From Agarophyton chilense (lineage: Eukaryota > Rhodophyta > Florideophyceae > Gracilariales > Gracilariaceae), in assembly GCA_030374765.1 (NCBI GenBank), contig JARGXX010000022.1, forward strand, positions 1,364,001 through 1,428,000: a DNA stretch of 64,000 nucleotides, given 5' to 3'. This document shows positions 53,029 to 64,000 of the stretch, in pieces. The notes beneath the pieces are model-generated. The model had not been told where the DNA came from. It searched no databases and was given only the letters and a program-made list of their open reading frames with translations. The position numbers and the translations under genes are program-made. Positions within the stretch are counted from its first letter, which is position 1. Each line of letters starts with the position of its first letter.

Positions 53029-53914
53029 TGTAGGACAATGCCCCCAAGGGGGAAAACCTACGAAGACGTCCGGATCTTCCTCTCACGAGGTAACCGGCGC
53101 GGTAGAGCCCTCCCAGGGATCGGCGCGCAATGCCGGGTGTAAGCCGGAGCCGAACCGTCGCGACGGGCGCAGGGAAGCTGAAAGAAGCCGAGAATATCCG
53201 CCGAAGCGGTGCTTGCGTATCCTCTGAGGAGGCAAAACCCACAAGAGTGACCAGCACGACAGGTGTCAGTGCGAGCCGCAAGAGCGGGAATTGCCCAATG
53301 AAGGGGAGGAAAAGGGAAGGAAAAGGGAAGGAAAAGGGAAGGAAAATGGGAACGGAGGCAGGAGGGCGAGGTTGACCACGAGTCGCAAGAGGGGACTCGG
53401 GAATAGCCGGCACTGCCGGGTGTAGCAAACCGTATACACGGGCGGAACCACGAAAGTGGGAATAGATACCCAACACACGAAGGCTGCTTGAACGTCCAAG
53501 GGGGTTGGGAAGCCGTGCACCACGGGAAATCCCTCCGTAAGGATTTGTATATCCGCGCAGGCGGTTCGACCCAGAGCCAAGATCTGGAAGACCAAGATCA
53601 CCCTTGTTGGGGAGACTTTACTGGACCGGCGGCCGCTAGGCCGGCGGCCTAAGTACTGTAGTCACCGTAGAATAGAATAAATAAAGTCTATCCTAAATAG
53701 CTAAATGTCCGTCTAACAAAGGGGCCAATCTGGCGGCCACGTGTCGCGCGGGCGCTGCGGCCACGTGTATGGCACCCGGTCCCGCCGGTGCATCACCGGC
53801 GTTCCGGCCATCGCCGTGAAAACGGATTACTCCTACTCATAACGAGGTTGCACGCCGGAGGCTTCGGAAAAAACTTAAGTTCGCATAAACCTCCCTGGAG
53901 GACGTTGCTCTTCA
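53029..53914 (-). repeat. Gy3 3' LTR
   Basis: 886 bp, starting TGTAGGACAATG and ending GCTCTTCA on +. It is preceded by ACAAC (53024-53028), the candidate target duplication. The partner lies outside the window. It contains an 11-bp repeat GGAAAAGGGAA (three full copies here, two in the 5' LTR). Confidence 0.9.
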
Positions 53915-53927
53915 TATCCCCCCCCCC
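53915..53927 (-). other. Gy3 polypurine tract
   Basis: On - a run of G's ending GATA directly precedes the LTR start TGAAGAGC. This fixes the direction of the element. Confidence 0.8.
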
Positions 53928-53963
53928 TTAAGACAGGGCGAACACCTCGAAGAGGAAGTCGGC

Positions 53964-55739
53964 ATGGCAGCTCTTCATGATAAGAGCGCGTTCGACACCG
54001 GGTCTCCGGAAACCAACACACCTTCACCAAGGATCCCACGCAAGCTCTTCGCATCCGATTCCAACCACAGCAGACCAACACTCACCATGTCCAACGCCGA
54101 CCGTCATAACACATCCGCGACTCCCGCCCTTAGCGGTTCCACCGGCTTCCGGTCCGCGCCCCACCCTGGGGATGTTACCAACCTCGCGTACGAAGACCGC
54201 CGTATTGGCACCCGCTTTCGCGGACAGGCGGACCCACCGCAGTGGCCGACCTACGACGCCCTTGTGGGTGCAAATCCGAGAACTCGGCATGGCTCCGCGA
54301 TGTTGCGGTATGCGCCTTGGTGTCACCCATTGGCTGTCCGCGACGAGGATTTGATCCACTCCTACACCGATAATTCGGAGATGCTCCTGGGCGACCTGCC
54401 CGGTGTAGTGACCATGTCCTGGGATTGGCGTAATCGTATCGCCATCCCGGCACACCACATACTCCGCCGACGCGGTGAGTCCTCTGCGGAGGCTCAGGCC
54501 GCGCTTGTGCGGATCGCTTATCTCAGGCACCATCGGGCGCCTTTCGAGTTCCCGATACCGCCAGAGGTCGAATTCGACGTCCACCTTTACCGCACTCGCG
54601 GGGAAATGTCGTACTGTGACCGTCTTAACAGATTGGAAACCCTCGCTTGGAGGGGCACACCGATCGCTCGGCGAGAAGCCCTTTGCTGGGTACGACCGAT
54701 TCTTCGGGCAGAGTTCCGCTACCAACCGCGGCAGTCGCGCTCGAACTTCCTTCAGAACTTCATCCGCGATGAGCGGCGTTGGCGGGCCCGGACCGGGTAT
54801 TTCGTACCGTACCAGAACACGGAGATTGAGCGCATCGCGCCTGCTCACCGACGTGGTCGGTACGTCAGTCTCCCAGACCGGTGGTCCTCCTCGGAGGCGT
54901 ACTGGGCTTGCTTCATTGAGCTGCCCCCAGTCTTCACCTATGTAGGGTCGTCGTTCTTGAGCGATCCCCAGTCGGGGTGGTGGTCCGTCGTGGTAAGCGA
55001 ATGGGCCGTCCGCACTGCGGCTTTTATCTTCGCTGAGGCGTACGACCAATACCGATTGTGGTACGTGCCACCGCGTGTGCGGGCTGCGATCCGCCGTTTG
55101 GACATGCGCATCCCCCTAGGGGGCGAGGCGAACGAAGAAGAGATGCTGGGCCTCCTCGACTTTGTGGAGGGGGTCCAGTGAGATGAGGTCCCGCTGGAGA
55201 ACTCCCAACGCATTCAACCGCGTCGCGGGTCTGGCTCCGGATTAGGGAAGAATACCGCGCTAGCGGGGGATTTCATCTACTTCGACCCCTGGGAGTACCA
55301 CGAGATCAGCTGCGAGAAAGCGGAAGCCAACCGGCATGCGCCGCGTGGAGTCCCGGCCAACCACCCGCGAGGGTATGTCGACTCGAGCGACTATTACCGC
55401 GGCTATGCCGATGGTGACCCGATGGTCGACAACGAACCGGAGGATTCGGGTTACGCTCCGACGGAGGATGACGAGTCCGGCGAGGCCGGTGAGGAGTCCG
55501 TTGAATACGGTGGTGCAGCTCCATCCGGGGCTGCTGATGCCGTGCGAACGGATTCCTATCCGACTCCATCAGTGGCGGGCCCGCCCGCAACTGCCGCTGG
55601 CGCGGAGCGGGGCGAGGTCATCGCGCGCTTCCTTCGGGAGGTGGGGCTTCGCCCTTCCGAGATCTTGGGTGATGTGGCCGCCATGCGGGATGCCTTAGCC
55701 AACCGCCTGGGCGGGGGTCCACCTCGTGCGGAGGAATGA
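53964..55739 (+). mobile_element. Gy3 part: antisense gene, novel protein of about 590 residues
   Basis: Opposite to gag-pol, it starts 50 bp inside the 3' LTR and has about one or two breaks in this copy. The N-terminal ~110 residues are S/T/P-rich. The core carries APWCHPLAVRDEDLIHSY, WDWRNRIAIPAHHILRRRGE, YRTRGEMSYCDRL, RPILRAEFRYQPRQ and ELPPVFTYVGS. It then has EWAVRTAA and YRLWYVPPRVRAAIRRLDM. The tail is acidic and G/E/A-rich and ends in FLREVGLRPSEILGDVAAMR and GGGPPRAEE. In the 66-residue block from CFIELPP to RRLDM, 31 positions are identical to Gy2. There is no signal peptide, membrane helix or known enzymatic motif. Function is unknown. Confidence 0.82.
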
Positions 55740-56072
55740 CCAGAGCTTCCGGTAGAATGTATGGCGGCGCCACTAGGGCGCCCTTGCCAGTAGTGAGAAA
55801 TAAAAAGAAGAGGGTCGCCTTTCCGACGCCCTTTCCCAAGTCCGCTTCTTTCTTTCCGGGGTACCGGCCTTCTACCGGGGTTCCGGCGTTGCAGGGAACC
55901 AGCCTAGCTGGGAGTTCCGTGTTTAACGGTGGGCGCTTCGCGCGCAGACCAGGTAACTGGCACGACCACCAACGACGTTGGGATAGCGTGAGCGGTTGCT
56001 TCCTTCCCCGCATTGGGGCATGGACGGAGATGGCGCGTGGCGCCATCAGCCATTCCATTCCTTGTTACCGGT
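55740..56072. other. Gy3: spacer between convergent antisense gene and chromodomain
   Basis: 330 bp without coding features I can support. Both transcripts would have to terminate in or across it. Confidence 0.5.
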
Positions 56073-56089
56073 TTATCCCTCTTGGGCGT

Positions 56090-56300
56090 TTACCAGCGTG
56101 GCTTGGAGTGCGGTCCCCGCAAGGCGGTGGTATGGCATTACCGCGGAGCGCGGGAGGTGCTCGATGGGCTCCGGGGTGTCCCACTCCGGCCCGTATCCGT
56201 ACCAGCGGGTCCGGTACTGGAGCACCCCGTGCTCATCGTAGCTATCTCTGACGATTCGGTCGAGGGCGTACTCCTGCACGTAAACTTGCCAGCCTTGCCG
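56090..56300 (-). mobile_element. Gy3 part: chromodomain
   Basis: VYVQEYALDRIVRDSYDEHG, VLQYRTRWYGYGPEWDTPEP and IEHLPRS form a chromodomain pattern. It is closely similar to that of Gy2 and nearer to the canonical W..PEPIEHL form. It sits at the C-terminal end of the pol reading direction. Confidence 0.87.
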
Positions 56301-59300
56301 GGTGGTGGTGACCCGAGCCTCAGCGCCGCGTGGTGCTGGGCTCGTCGTCGCCTGTTCCGGGTCACCCGGTTTGTCATTCCGCTCTGCGGTTGTTGCCGGG
56401 TTGCTGGGGCTGCCGTACTGCTTCGCGGAAGTTGCCGGCGCGGCCAGGTTGTGTTTCCGCTGGGCGGTAGGGGCTTCCCTGAAGTCCGCTCTTACCGCGA
56501 ATTTGCGGGGGTCCTTCCGTCTTGGTGACGGTTCGCCGGAGGCCTCCGCTTGATTTGCGGCATGCGGCGTTCCCATTGGTGGGCAGTTTCCGCCGTGCGG
56601 TGCGCCGTGGGCGGTGAGTGGTTCACCGTCCCGGCGATCCGCCTCCGCGGGGTGGCTGTCAGCCAATGACCGGGATGAAGGGTGCCCATTGGTCCGATCT
56701 CCCGCCCGGTTCACGTGACCTTGAGGACGGGTGGTCGGACCGTCGCGGACGGTTGGCTCCGATTGTTCGGCAAGGGAGGCGGTTTTCGACTTGTCGTCGC
56801 GCCCCTTTTCCCCCATGGGGTTCGTACCGTTCTCAACGGAGTGGCTCGCTAGACCTGCTTGCGCAGCGCCCGCCGGAGTACCGGTATCGACCGAAACGCT
56901 CGGTGTGCGACCGCGAATGTGCGGGGAGCCCTCAGTTGCTTCCACGCGATGCAGAGCGTCCGTAGGGTCTCGCTTCCCGGCTTCGGGTCTTCGAGCGCCT
57001 TGGTCCCCCTTGCGAAGTTGCGTGGCGGTCGGGTTGACCGCCGCGTCCCGCGGGAGCGGATTGGCGTCCGGCGACGATGCCGGTTGCCCGCTCGCGGGCC
57101 TTGCCCGGGGTGTCCGGTTAAACTTCCGTTGCAACGGCGATGCTTCCGCTATTGAGCGGGTCCCCTCCCTTTCCTTAGACGGAGCGACGGGTGATTGTGG
57201 GCTAACCGCATGGCGGGTATAAATACCGCTGCGCGGCGCCCGTAAGGAAAGCTGCCCGCGAGGGCCAGGTGTTTCCGGCATTGCCGGTGGTTCCGATAAA
57301 GTCGGTTTATCGGAGAGACCCCGTGAGGGGTGCGGTACCACGGCGGGGCGTGGTGCCACCGTTGTACCCGTGGTATCCGAGGCCGTTTCGACGGGGGCTG
57401 ATGCGTTTTTCGCCTGCGGCGGTGGGGCGGCTACGATGCTGTCTTGTGAAAGACGTTTGTGGTCGCCGTTCTTGTCCACCACAACGGTGCCGGGGAGGGA
57501 GGCCACGACCCGGAACGGACCTTGAGGGACAGGCGAGAGCTTGTGACGCTTGTCGGTCCGGGGGTTGTAGTACTACCGGCGAACGAACACGCAGATTCCC
57601 GCCTTGGGCGGTGCCGGTAGTGGTCCGCGTAAGCGGTTATCAAAATCCCTCTTGTAGGCGGCCTGGGCACGTTCCACGGACTTCCGGGCGACCGGTACGA
57701 GCTTGGTAAGCTAGTTCTTCCACTTGAGGCGGTATTGACCCACGGATGGGAAAGATTTGACCCTGTGTTGGGGTTCGACCGCCACTGGTGGGGGTGTCCT
57801 GGAGAGCACAAGCTCGAAGGGAGTCAGACCGGTTGTCCAGTGAACCTGCTTGTTGTAGGCATAGGTGATAGCATCAGAATAAATGTCCCACGTCATTGGG
57901 TGATCGGATACGTAGGAGCGTAGCGACGCGAGTAGGGTGCGGTTGAAGCGTTCCACCTGCCCGTTTGTTTGCGGGTGGCAGGTGGTAGTAAACAGGTTCT
58001 TGACGTCGAGGATGCGGCAGACGTCCTGAAAGAACTTAGAGGCGAACTGCTTACCGTTATTGGATAGAACCTCTATCGGAGGGCCATAAACGAACGCCCA
58101 GTGCGTAACGAAGGCGTTCGCAACCGTGAAAGTGGTGATCTTCCGTAAAGATACGGTGCGCACCAGCTTCGAAAAGCGGTCAGTGATAACCAAGAGGAAC
58201 TTGTTTCCCTTGTGCGTCTTGAGTAGAGGCCCGAGAATGTCGATTGCGACAAACTCGAGGGGCGCCCTTGCGGGGAAAATCTGCATCCGTTTGGAGTGCT
58301 TCCGGAGTTTCACCCGGTTCTTTGCGCATTGGGTGCAGAACTGCACCGTAGAGTAGCAATCAACCGCCATAGCGGGCCAATAAAAGTCCCTTCGCAGGGT
58401 TAGATAAAGTTATCTCCCACCGGAGTGTCCCCCGAGGGTCGGGTAGTGTGAGAGGTGGAGCACCCTAGTTTGCAGGGTGTGGGGGACCACGACCTGGGAT
58501 CGGTGGTCCACCGTCCGGACGAGGTAACCGATGTCGTTTACCTCGAACGGGAGGTCCTCTCCACCGTTTAGGCGGGCCCGTATGCGCGTGCAGAACGGGT
58601 CGCCGAACTGTTCTCGGATCATCTCCTCGGTGGAGATGGGTACAAAGGTCCCGGGTACGGGTGTTTCATTCTCGCGCGCTGCGAGTAGCTCATCCATTTC
58701 CATGGTGTCTTCCCCAGTTTCGGGCAAATCCGACTCCGTCGGTGTTTCCCCTTCCAAGGTAAAGCACGGGATCTCGTCGACCTCCGGGTCGGCAAGTGCT
58801 TCACCTGTCGTAGGTAATCGAGAGAGGGCGTCTGCTTGGGTGTTCTGGACACCTTTTTTGTAGACGACCTCGAAGTCGAATTCCGCTAAGCGGAGGCGCC
58901 ACCGCATTAAGCGGCCAGAAGGATCTGCGATGTTCAGCAGCCACCTCAACGAGGCATGGTCCGTGTGCACGGTGAAATGAACGCCCATGAGGTATGGGCG
59001 CAGAGTGGATAGCGCCCAGACCACTGCGAGGCACTCCTTCTCGGAGACCGAGTAGTTGCGCTCGTGGACGTTCAGCGTGCGGGACCAATAGCCAATTGGT
59101 TTGCGTTCCCCCTCGGGGGTGGTTTGGAACAGTGCGCAGCCCATCTGGTGGTCGCTGGCGTCGGTGTCGATGGAGTAGGGAAGCCCAGGTTTGGGCAAGG
59201 ATAGGATGGGAGCTGTCGTAACTGCCTTAATCAAGGAGCGAAAAGATTCCGACTGATCGGTGGTAAATGGCGCAAGCTTCGGTGGCTGGCCCTTTCGCAG

Positions 59301-61316
59301 TAGCGCGTTTAGCGGAGCGGCGATATCCGAGAAACTCGGTATAAACCGTCGATGGACGTTGACCAGACCTAAAAAGGATCGGAGCTCCGTTTGAGTACGG
59401 GGCTTCTTTGCCTCACAGAGGGACTTGATACGAACTTGTTCGATCATTAACCGTCCTGGACGGATGACGTGCCCGAGATACCTCACCGTGTCGGTGAAGA
59501 ACTCGCACCTCCTCAACTTGAGGGTTATTCCTGCGTCTCGCAGTACGGTCATCACGTCCCGCACGTGGGTCAGGTGATCGTCCAGGTTTCTGGAAAAGAC
59601 AATGATGTCGTCCAAGTAGACGAGGCACGTGCGCCACTTGAAACGCGACATCAGTATGTCTATTGCCCTTTGAAAGGTGGCCGGTGCATTGGTTAAACCA
59701 AACGGCATCCGCTTGAAGCGGTAGGAACCCGAGTGGCAAACAAACGCGGTTTTGTCTCGGTCCTCTTCCCGGACTGGGACTTGCCAGTAGCCCCAGCTAG
59801 CATCCAGAGCCGTAAACACGGTAGCGTCTCGGAGCGAGTCTATACACTCGTCCATGCGCGGAATCGGGTACGTGTCCGTCACGGTGACGGCATTGAGGCG
59901 GCGGTAGTCAACGCAAAACCGCCACGTGCCGTCAGCCTTGAGGGCCAGCACCACCGGTGAAGCCCAAGGAGATTGGGCGGGCTCGATGACTCCAGAACGG
60001 AGCATCTTGTCCACCTGAAATTCTTCCTCCTCCCGAGCTTTCGGTCCCGCCCTGTAAGGGGGTTGTGCAACCGGACTTGCGTCCGGTAGCAAGTCTATCC
60101 GATGTTCGGTTGTATTGATCTCACCCAGTGAGCCGTCCCACATTGTGGTAAACTCGCGTAGCATTCCGCGTAAGCGGTCCCGGTGTGAGACCGGTACATG
60201 ACTCAGGTCCAGGTCCTCGATGGCCTTGATCGGGTCTATCTTATCGTAGCTCGTAGGCTGTGCCCTTATGTCAGGTGTGGGAACCGACGAGGTCGGAAAT
60301 GCATCCGTCTTGACGGTTTTATCGAGCGCCAACTGCTGTGCCTCCCCGGAGGTTTCTGCACCGGATATCGGGAGACCATCCTTGGTAGAGGGAGTTATTC
60401 CGAGTACTTCGGCAGCCGTCACCTTTGTAGGGAGCATCGCGAGCGGGTGCGGCGTCACAGACCCAATGACTTGGTTCTTTGCCAGCGTCTGGGGAGCCTT
60501 TCCAAGATTAGCAACCAACATCCTGAATGGGGAATTCGGCGTGACTTGCACGATTCTGTTCGCAACGGTTAACTGAAATTTCTCGTACAACGAGGGCAAG
60601 GGTTGAACAACCCGAAGACCGTGTTGACGGGAATTGACTGAAACCATTACCTGGCTCTCCGGGGGTATGGTGACTGACGAGGCAACGCGTAGCTTCGTAG
60701 AATCCCGGTTCGCCGGTGTGGGTTCCTGCGCAGCAGGTAGAGGAACATGTTTCCTCGATGCCCGCTTCAGCGGTTGACGAACAATGGGGACGGTCGATCC
60801 GTCCTCAAGTTCCACCTGCTTAAGGCGTGGGCGGATGGCGTCGACAAACCTGTCGCAGTACTCACATCCCAGTATAACTGGCGCAGCCAGCGAGCGGCAC
60901 ACAATAAAAGATAGTTTAACCACCATCCGCCCTAGCCTGACGACCAGCTCGATCACACCAACCGTTTTCAACGGGTTTTTATTGGCGTCTGAGACGTTGG
61001 GTACCGTTTCAGAACGGATGAGTGACCGCAATGGCGTGGGTAAAACCGATTCCACAATAAAGTTCGGCCCAGCACCTGTATCCAGGACAGTGAGATATCT
61101 CACCATAAACGGCGTGTGCAGACCAAGGTCAGCGTAAACCTTGTAGTTACGCTTGGCCATTACCAAGACTCTATCCGGGATCCGGTTATTTCTAATCCGT
61201 ATCCACGGTCGACGCAAAACACCGAGGTGTTTAGAGTCCGCGTCTGCGGTGTCCTTCCTTGTCAGGATTTTCACCGGGGAGCGAGGCATCGGCGCCTCGG
61301 GCGTCGTCAGCCTCAA
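56300..61316 (-). mobile_element. Gy3 part: pol (protease, RT, RNase H, integrase, linker)
   Basis: On -. The protease has TVLDTGAGPNF near 61.06 kb. The RT has RMPFGLTNAPATFQ and YLDDIIVFS near 59.6-59.7 kb. RNase H has SIDTDASDHQMG near 59.15 kb and HTDHASLRWLL near 58.95 kb. The integrase has a zinc finger FCTQCAKNRVK near 58.3 kb, AIDILGPLL, EVLSNNGKQFA, TNGQVERFN, and GPFRVV near 57.52 kb. Then about 400 codons of P/S/T/R-rich linker run to the chromodomain. The second integrase catalytic motif reads SNNG where SDNG is usual. Few breaks overall. Confidence 0.9.
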
Positions 61317-61351
61317 CTCTGAGGACGCCTCTCCCGAAGGGGAGACTCCCT

Positions 61352-63472
61352 CTATTCTTTTCCCTGTACAGGGTCCTGGTCGGGCGAAGGCCCGACTTCC
61401 TCGGCAACGAGTGCATGATTCCGTTGCACGGTAGCTACCGCAGGAGCGGGTTGAGATCCACCAGCGTGGTTTGGCGCTGGTGCGGCGCGTGCCGGCTGAG
61501 CCGGTTTGTACCGAGAATTCGGAGTGTGAGCCAATGCGTTGGGGAAGTCCGTCTTCGCGCGGAGATATGACGTGAGTGGCACGGAGCCCCTCTCCTGCGG
61601 GGAGAGGGCTTCGTAATTATCCACCACTCGCGCCATATCGCGTAGCGATAAAAGGCATTGCGGGGAGGTGTGCCCGCGCTCGTAGCACAAGTGGCACACC
61701 AACGTCACTTCCGCGTTTCGAGGTACGGAATTCCGAGCATCGTTGTATCTTCCGGGTTCCCGGTTTCCAACCCATCCAGGGCGCTGACTTCGTGTCATTC
61801 CGTTCGAGTACGGCATACGGGGGGCTGGAGTGCGGCGGTCATTAAGATAAAAGACCTGCCCGTTCTCCGTGTCCTTTGCGGTTGAGTCAACCGAGCCATC
61901 CGTCGTAGACGGTAATTCCGTTGTCGGAATAGATAAACCATCGTGATGGATGACATTCATATTGTCATAACCCTGTTTGGGGATGCCATCCGTCGCAAAT
62001 GACGGTGAAAAAGAGTCCGACTCAAGCAGCAATGCCTTAGCGGCCTTCGACCGGGTTCCCGGATTGCGTATACGTAGTGCATCTCCCTCTGCGCGGGCAA
62101 ACTGTACGAGTTCAAGGTAGGTCACCTTCGGCTCTTGTTCCCTGTAACGGGCGACAAGAGTCTTGATGGCTGGATCCAAGCCATCAATGAACATCGTACA
62201 GCGTTTCCCAGCGGGGTATACATTACCACAACGGTGGAAAGCCTTATTCAGGCGTACCGAGTAATCGGTCTCGAGCTCGCCGGAGCGTTGTCGAGTGTCT
62301 CGCAAAGCGAGTATCGCCGCTTGTATCGCGGAGTTGGTTGCGTAGGAACGCAGGAGGTACTACACGGCCTCGGGCCAGCAGGTCACACCTCCTTCGGAGG
62401 CTCGCGACGAGCCCCGAACCGACAAAAACTGATCTTCAGCGACACCCCGTAGAAAGTAGGGTAGCGCCACGCAGGCTTGTCCTTCCTTCATTCCGAGTAT
62501 ATCGGCTTCCACTACAAAGCGGTGTAGGAAATCCAAGACCAGAATTGGATCATCCCCAGTAAACGACTGGTTTCGAAGTGAAAGCTGCATCCGCTTGATG
62601 CAGTCTTTCACTTTACCCGTGTCACGCGGTGTCCGACCTAAAGAGGAATCTTCAAGCCGGTAATACCGGTAGGACAGGAGTCTCCTGTACAGAGGGTTGG
62701 TGGGCTTCAAGGGTTTGAGGCCCGGATGTCGCCGACCCTTGGGGCGCGACCGGATGGCCCGGTAGGTGGCAGAGGACCGCTTTGAGCGGGAATAGCGCCC
62801 ATAACGATCCTGTGGGTCATCGCTCACCGACGAATCGGAACTCTCCGAGTCACTCGGTTTACCGTCCGACTCAGATGATGAGTGGGACAGGTGTCCGTGC
62901 TTACGGTTAGAATCCCGGTTCTTCCGGCTCTTCCGGTTCCGTGACTGGGTCTCTCGATGAGAGACAACCAGTCTAGCCGCGTTCGCGAGAGAGGTTAACG
63001 TCCTGTGGACCGACTCAAGTCGGCTCCGGAGACGCTCGAAGCGATTCTCCATACCTTCTGCGAAGGAAGACGGAGCGCCAAAACACTCAAGTAGTGTATT
63101 GACGTCTGACCGCAATACGCGGATATCCTCGCCTAACTCACTTGGAGGGGGGTTAGCGAGGCTTCCTCGTAAAGAGGTGAACTCCCTCGAGAGGATATTG
63201 TGAGCAGCCCGCAGGAAGCGGAGCTGCTCTTCCAAGCGTACAATCCGCGCTTGGTCGACCAACCGCGGAGGCGGAGAAACCACCGTTGCGACGGTCGCTA
63301 ACCCGGAATGGGGCTGCGGGTCTTCAGTGCCGGTGACCGGTATCTCCCGGGAATCCCGTGTTGGAGCCAGGGCCTGTGGAACATCAGTGCCCCTGGCATC
63401 ACCGCTTTGGCGGGAACGGCTGCGTGTTGCAGGAGGCTCCATGCTAGGCGGTTTCCTTGGCATTGGCCACAC
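61352..63472 (-). mobile_element. Gy3 part: gag
   Basis: On -. It begins MWPMPRKPPSMEPPATRSRS, followed by a coil region (IRVLRSDVNTLLECFGAP), a basic S/R-rich region (SRNRKSRKNRDSNRKHGH), a capsid-like core (FTGDDPILVLDFLHRFVVEA, DQFLSVRGSSRASEG) and a CCHC knuckle CHLCYERGHTSPQC. It is colinear with Gy2 gag and has about one break. Confidence 0.88.
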
Positions 63473-63565
63473 CGTCTCGACGGAAGAATAGAAAGCAAAC
63501 AGGTGAGACCAGAGAAACCCCGTTAAATGGAAAACAACCTCAGAGAGGACACAAGCGGTCTTGAC

Positions 63566-63583
63566 TTCTAAGTCGGGAGACCA
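63566..63583 (-). other. Gy3 primer-binding site
   Basis: The same 18 nt as in Gy2 (starting TGGTCTCCCGACTT on -), 3 nt from the 5' LTR. Confidence 0.8.
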
Positions 63584-63586
63584 ATT

Positions 63587-64000
63587 TGTAGGACAATGCC
63601 CCCAAGGGGGAAAACCTACGAAGACGTCCGGATCTTCCTCTCACGAGGTAACCGGCGCGGTAGAGCCCTCCCAGGGATCGGCGCGCAATGCCTGGTGTAA
63701 GCCGGAGCCGAACGGTCGCGACGGGCGCAGGGAAGCTGAAAGAAGCCGAGAATATCCGCCGAAGCGGTGCTTGCGTATCCTCTGAGGAGGCAAAACCCAC
63801 AAGAGTGACCAGCACGACAGGTGTCAATGCGAGCCGCAAGAGCGGGAATTGCCCAATGAAGGGGAGGAAAAGGGAAGGAAAAGGGAAGGAAAATGGGAAC
63901 GGAGGCAGGAGGGCGAGGTTGACCACGAGTCGCAAGAGGGGACTCGGGAATCGCCGGCACTGCCGGGTGTAGCAAACCGTATACACGGGCGGAACCATGT
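63587..64000 (-). repeat. Gy3 5' LTR, cut by window end
   Basis: The first 414 bp match 53029-53450 with about six substitutions and one fewer 11-bp repeat unit. Confidence 0.9.

Larger units (their letters stand above)
53029..64000 (-). mobile_element. Gy3: Ty3/gypsy chromodomain retrotransposon with antisense gene
   Basis: Read on -. The 3' LTR is 53029-53914 and the 5' LTR starts at 63587 and runs off the window. Order along -: LTR, primer-binding site, gag with zinc knuckle, protease, RT, RNase H, integrase, very long linker, chromodomain. A 330-bp gap, the opposite-strand gene, a purine tract and the 3' LTR follow. About six substitutions separate the ~400 bp of LTR that can be compared, plus one repeat unit, so it is younger than Gy2. 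gag, pol and the antisense gene each have roughly one or two breaks. RT is about three-quarters identical to Gy2 at protein level by eye. Confidence 0.93.

Noticed and set aside
52925-53601. Long - frames across the Gy3 LTR (and similar ones in the Gy2 and right-end LTRs).
   Set aside because: They lie in LTR sequence, share no conserved protein between Gy2 and Gy3, and reflect low stop density in G+C-rich DNA.
55996-57710. Several + frames of 100-170 codons opposite the Gy3 integrase linker and chromodomain.
   Set aside because: They are shadows of the open - frame and have no counterpart in Gy2. Only the gene at 53964-55739 is conserved in its own frame.
1-64000. Bacterial features such as operons, CRISPR arrays, ribosome-binding sites or rho-independent terminators.
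   Set aside because: The element types are eukaryotic, and no regularly spaced direct repeats with unique spacers were seen.

Overview
This window is a eukaryotic transposon cluster. I recognise no conserved host gene, ribosomal RNA, tRNA, operon or CRISPR array. It holds three related Ty3/gypsy chromodomain retrotransposons (called Gy1, Gy2, Gy3 here), at least two Ty1/copia relics (Co1, Co2), two PIF/Harbinger transposase genes (H1, H2), a LINE with a full-length open frame, and one Tc1/mariner element. This load of mixed, nested elements is what I associate with the repeat islands of an algal genome. A florideophyte red alga is my best guess, but it rests on memory of transposon content and is not proven by the sequence.

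Layout: 1-7.5 kb is Gy1, an old relic read on +. 7.45-14.5 kb is copia debris on -. 14.5-20.2 kb has unidentified short open frames, one possible spliced gene and tandem repeats. 20.2-33.3 kb is H1 (-), split by Gy2 (20608-32371, read on -) with a CGGGG target duplication. 33.3-35.7 kb is unidentified. 35.7-41.1 kb is H2 (-), split by the LINE (36544-40716) with a 12-bp target duplication. 41.6-45.4 kb is Co2 (+). 45729-47023 is the Tc1-like element with TA duplications. 47-52.4 kb holds a C-rich stretch with no recognised product. 52.5-53.02 kb is a gag-like fragment into which Gy3 inserted. Gy3 (read on -) fills 53029 to the window end and continues beyond it.

Most notable observation: all three Gy elements carry an extra gene on the strand opposite to gag-pol, between the chromodomain and the 3' LTR. 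In Gy2 and Gy3 it begins only about 45 bp inside the LTR. Its product has about 590-630 residues and matches no family I recognise. It is clearly homologous among the three elements and sits at nearly constant distances from the LTR. Gy2 and Gy3 also share an identical 18-nt primer-binding site, and their chromodomain lies several hundred residues past the integrase GPY/F motif, joined by a long low-complexity linker.

Relative ages: Gy3 is youngest (about six differences over the 400 bp of LTR that can be compared). Gy2 is somewhat older (about 3 percent between its LTRs plus one indel of about 20 bp). The LINE looks recent (full open frame, perfect target duplication). H1, H2, Co1, Co2 and Gy1 are old. 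Retroelements are treated as fossils: parts and extents are given, not individual lesions.
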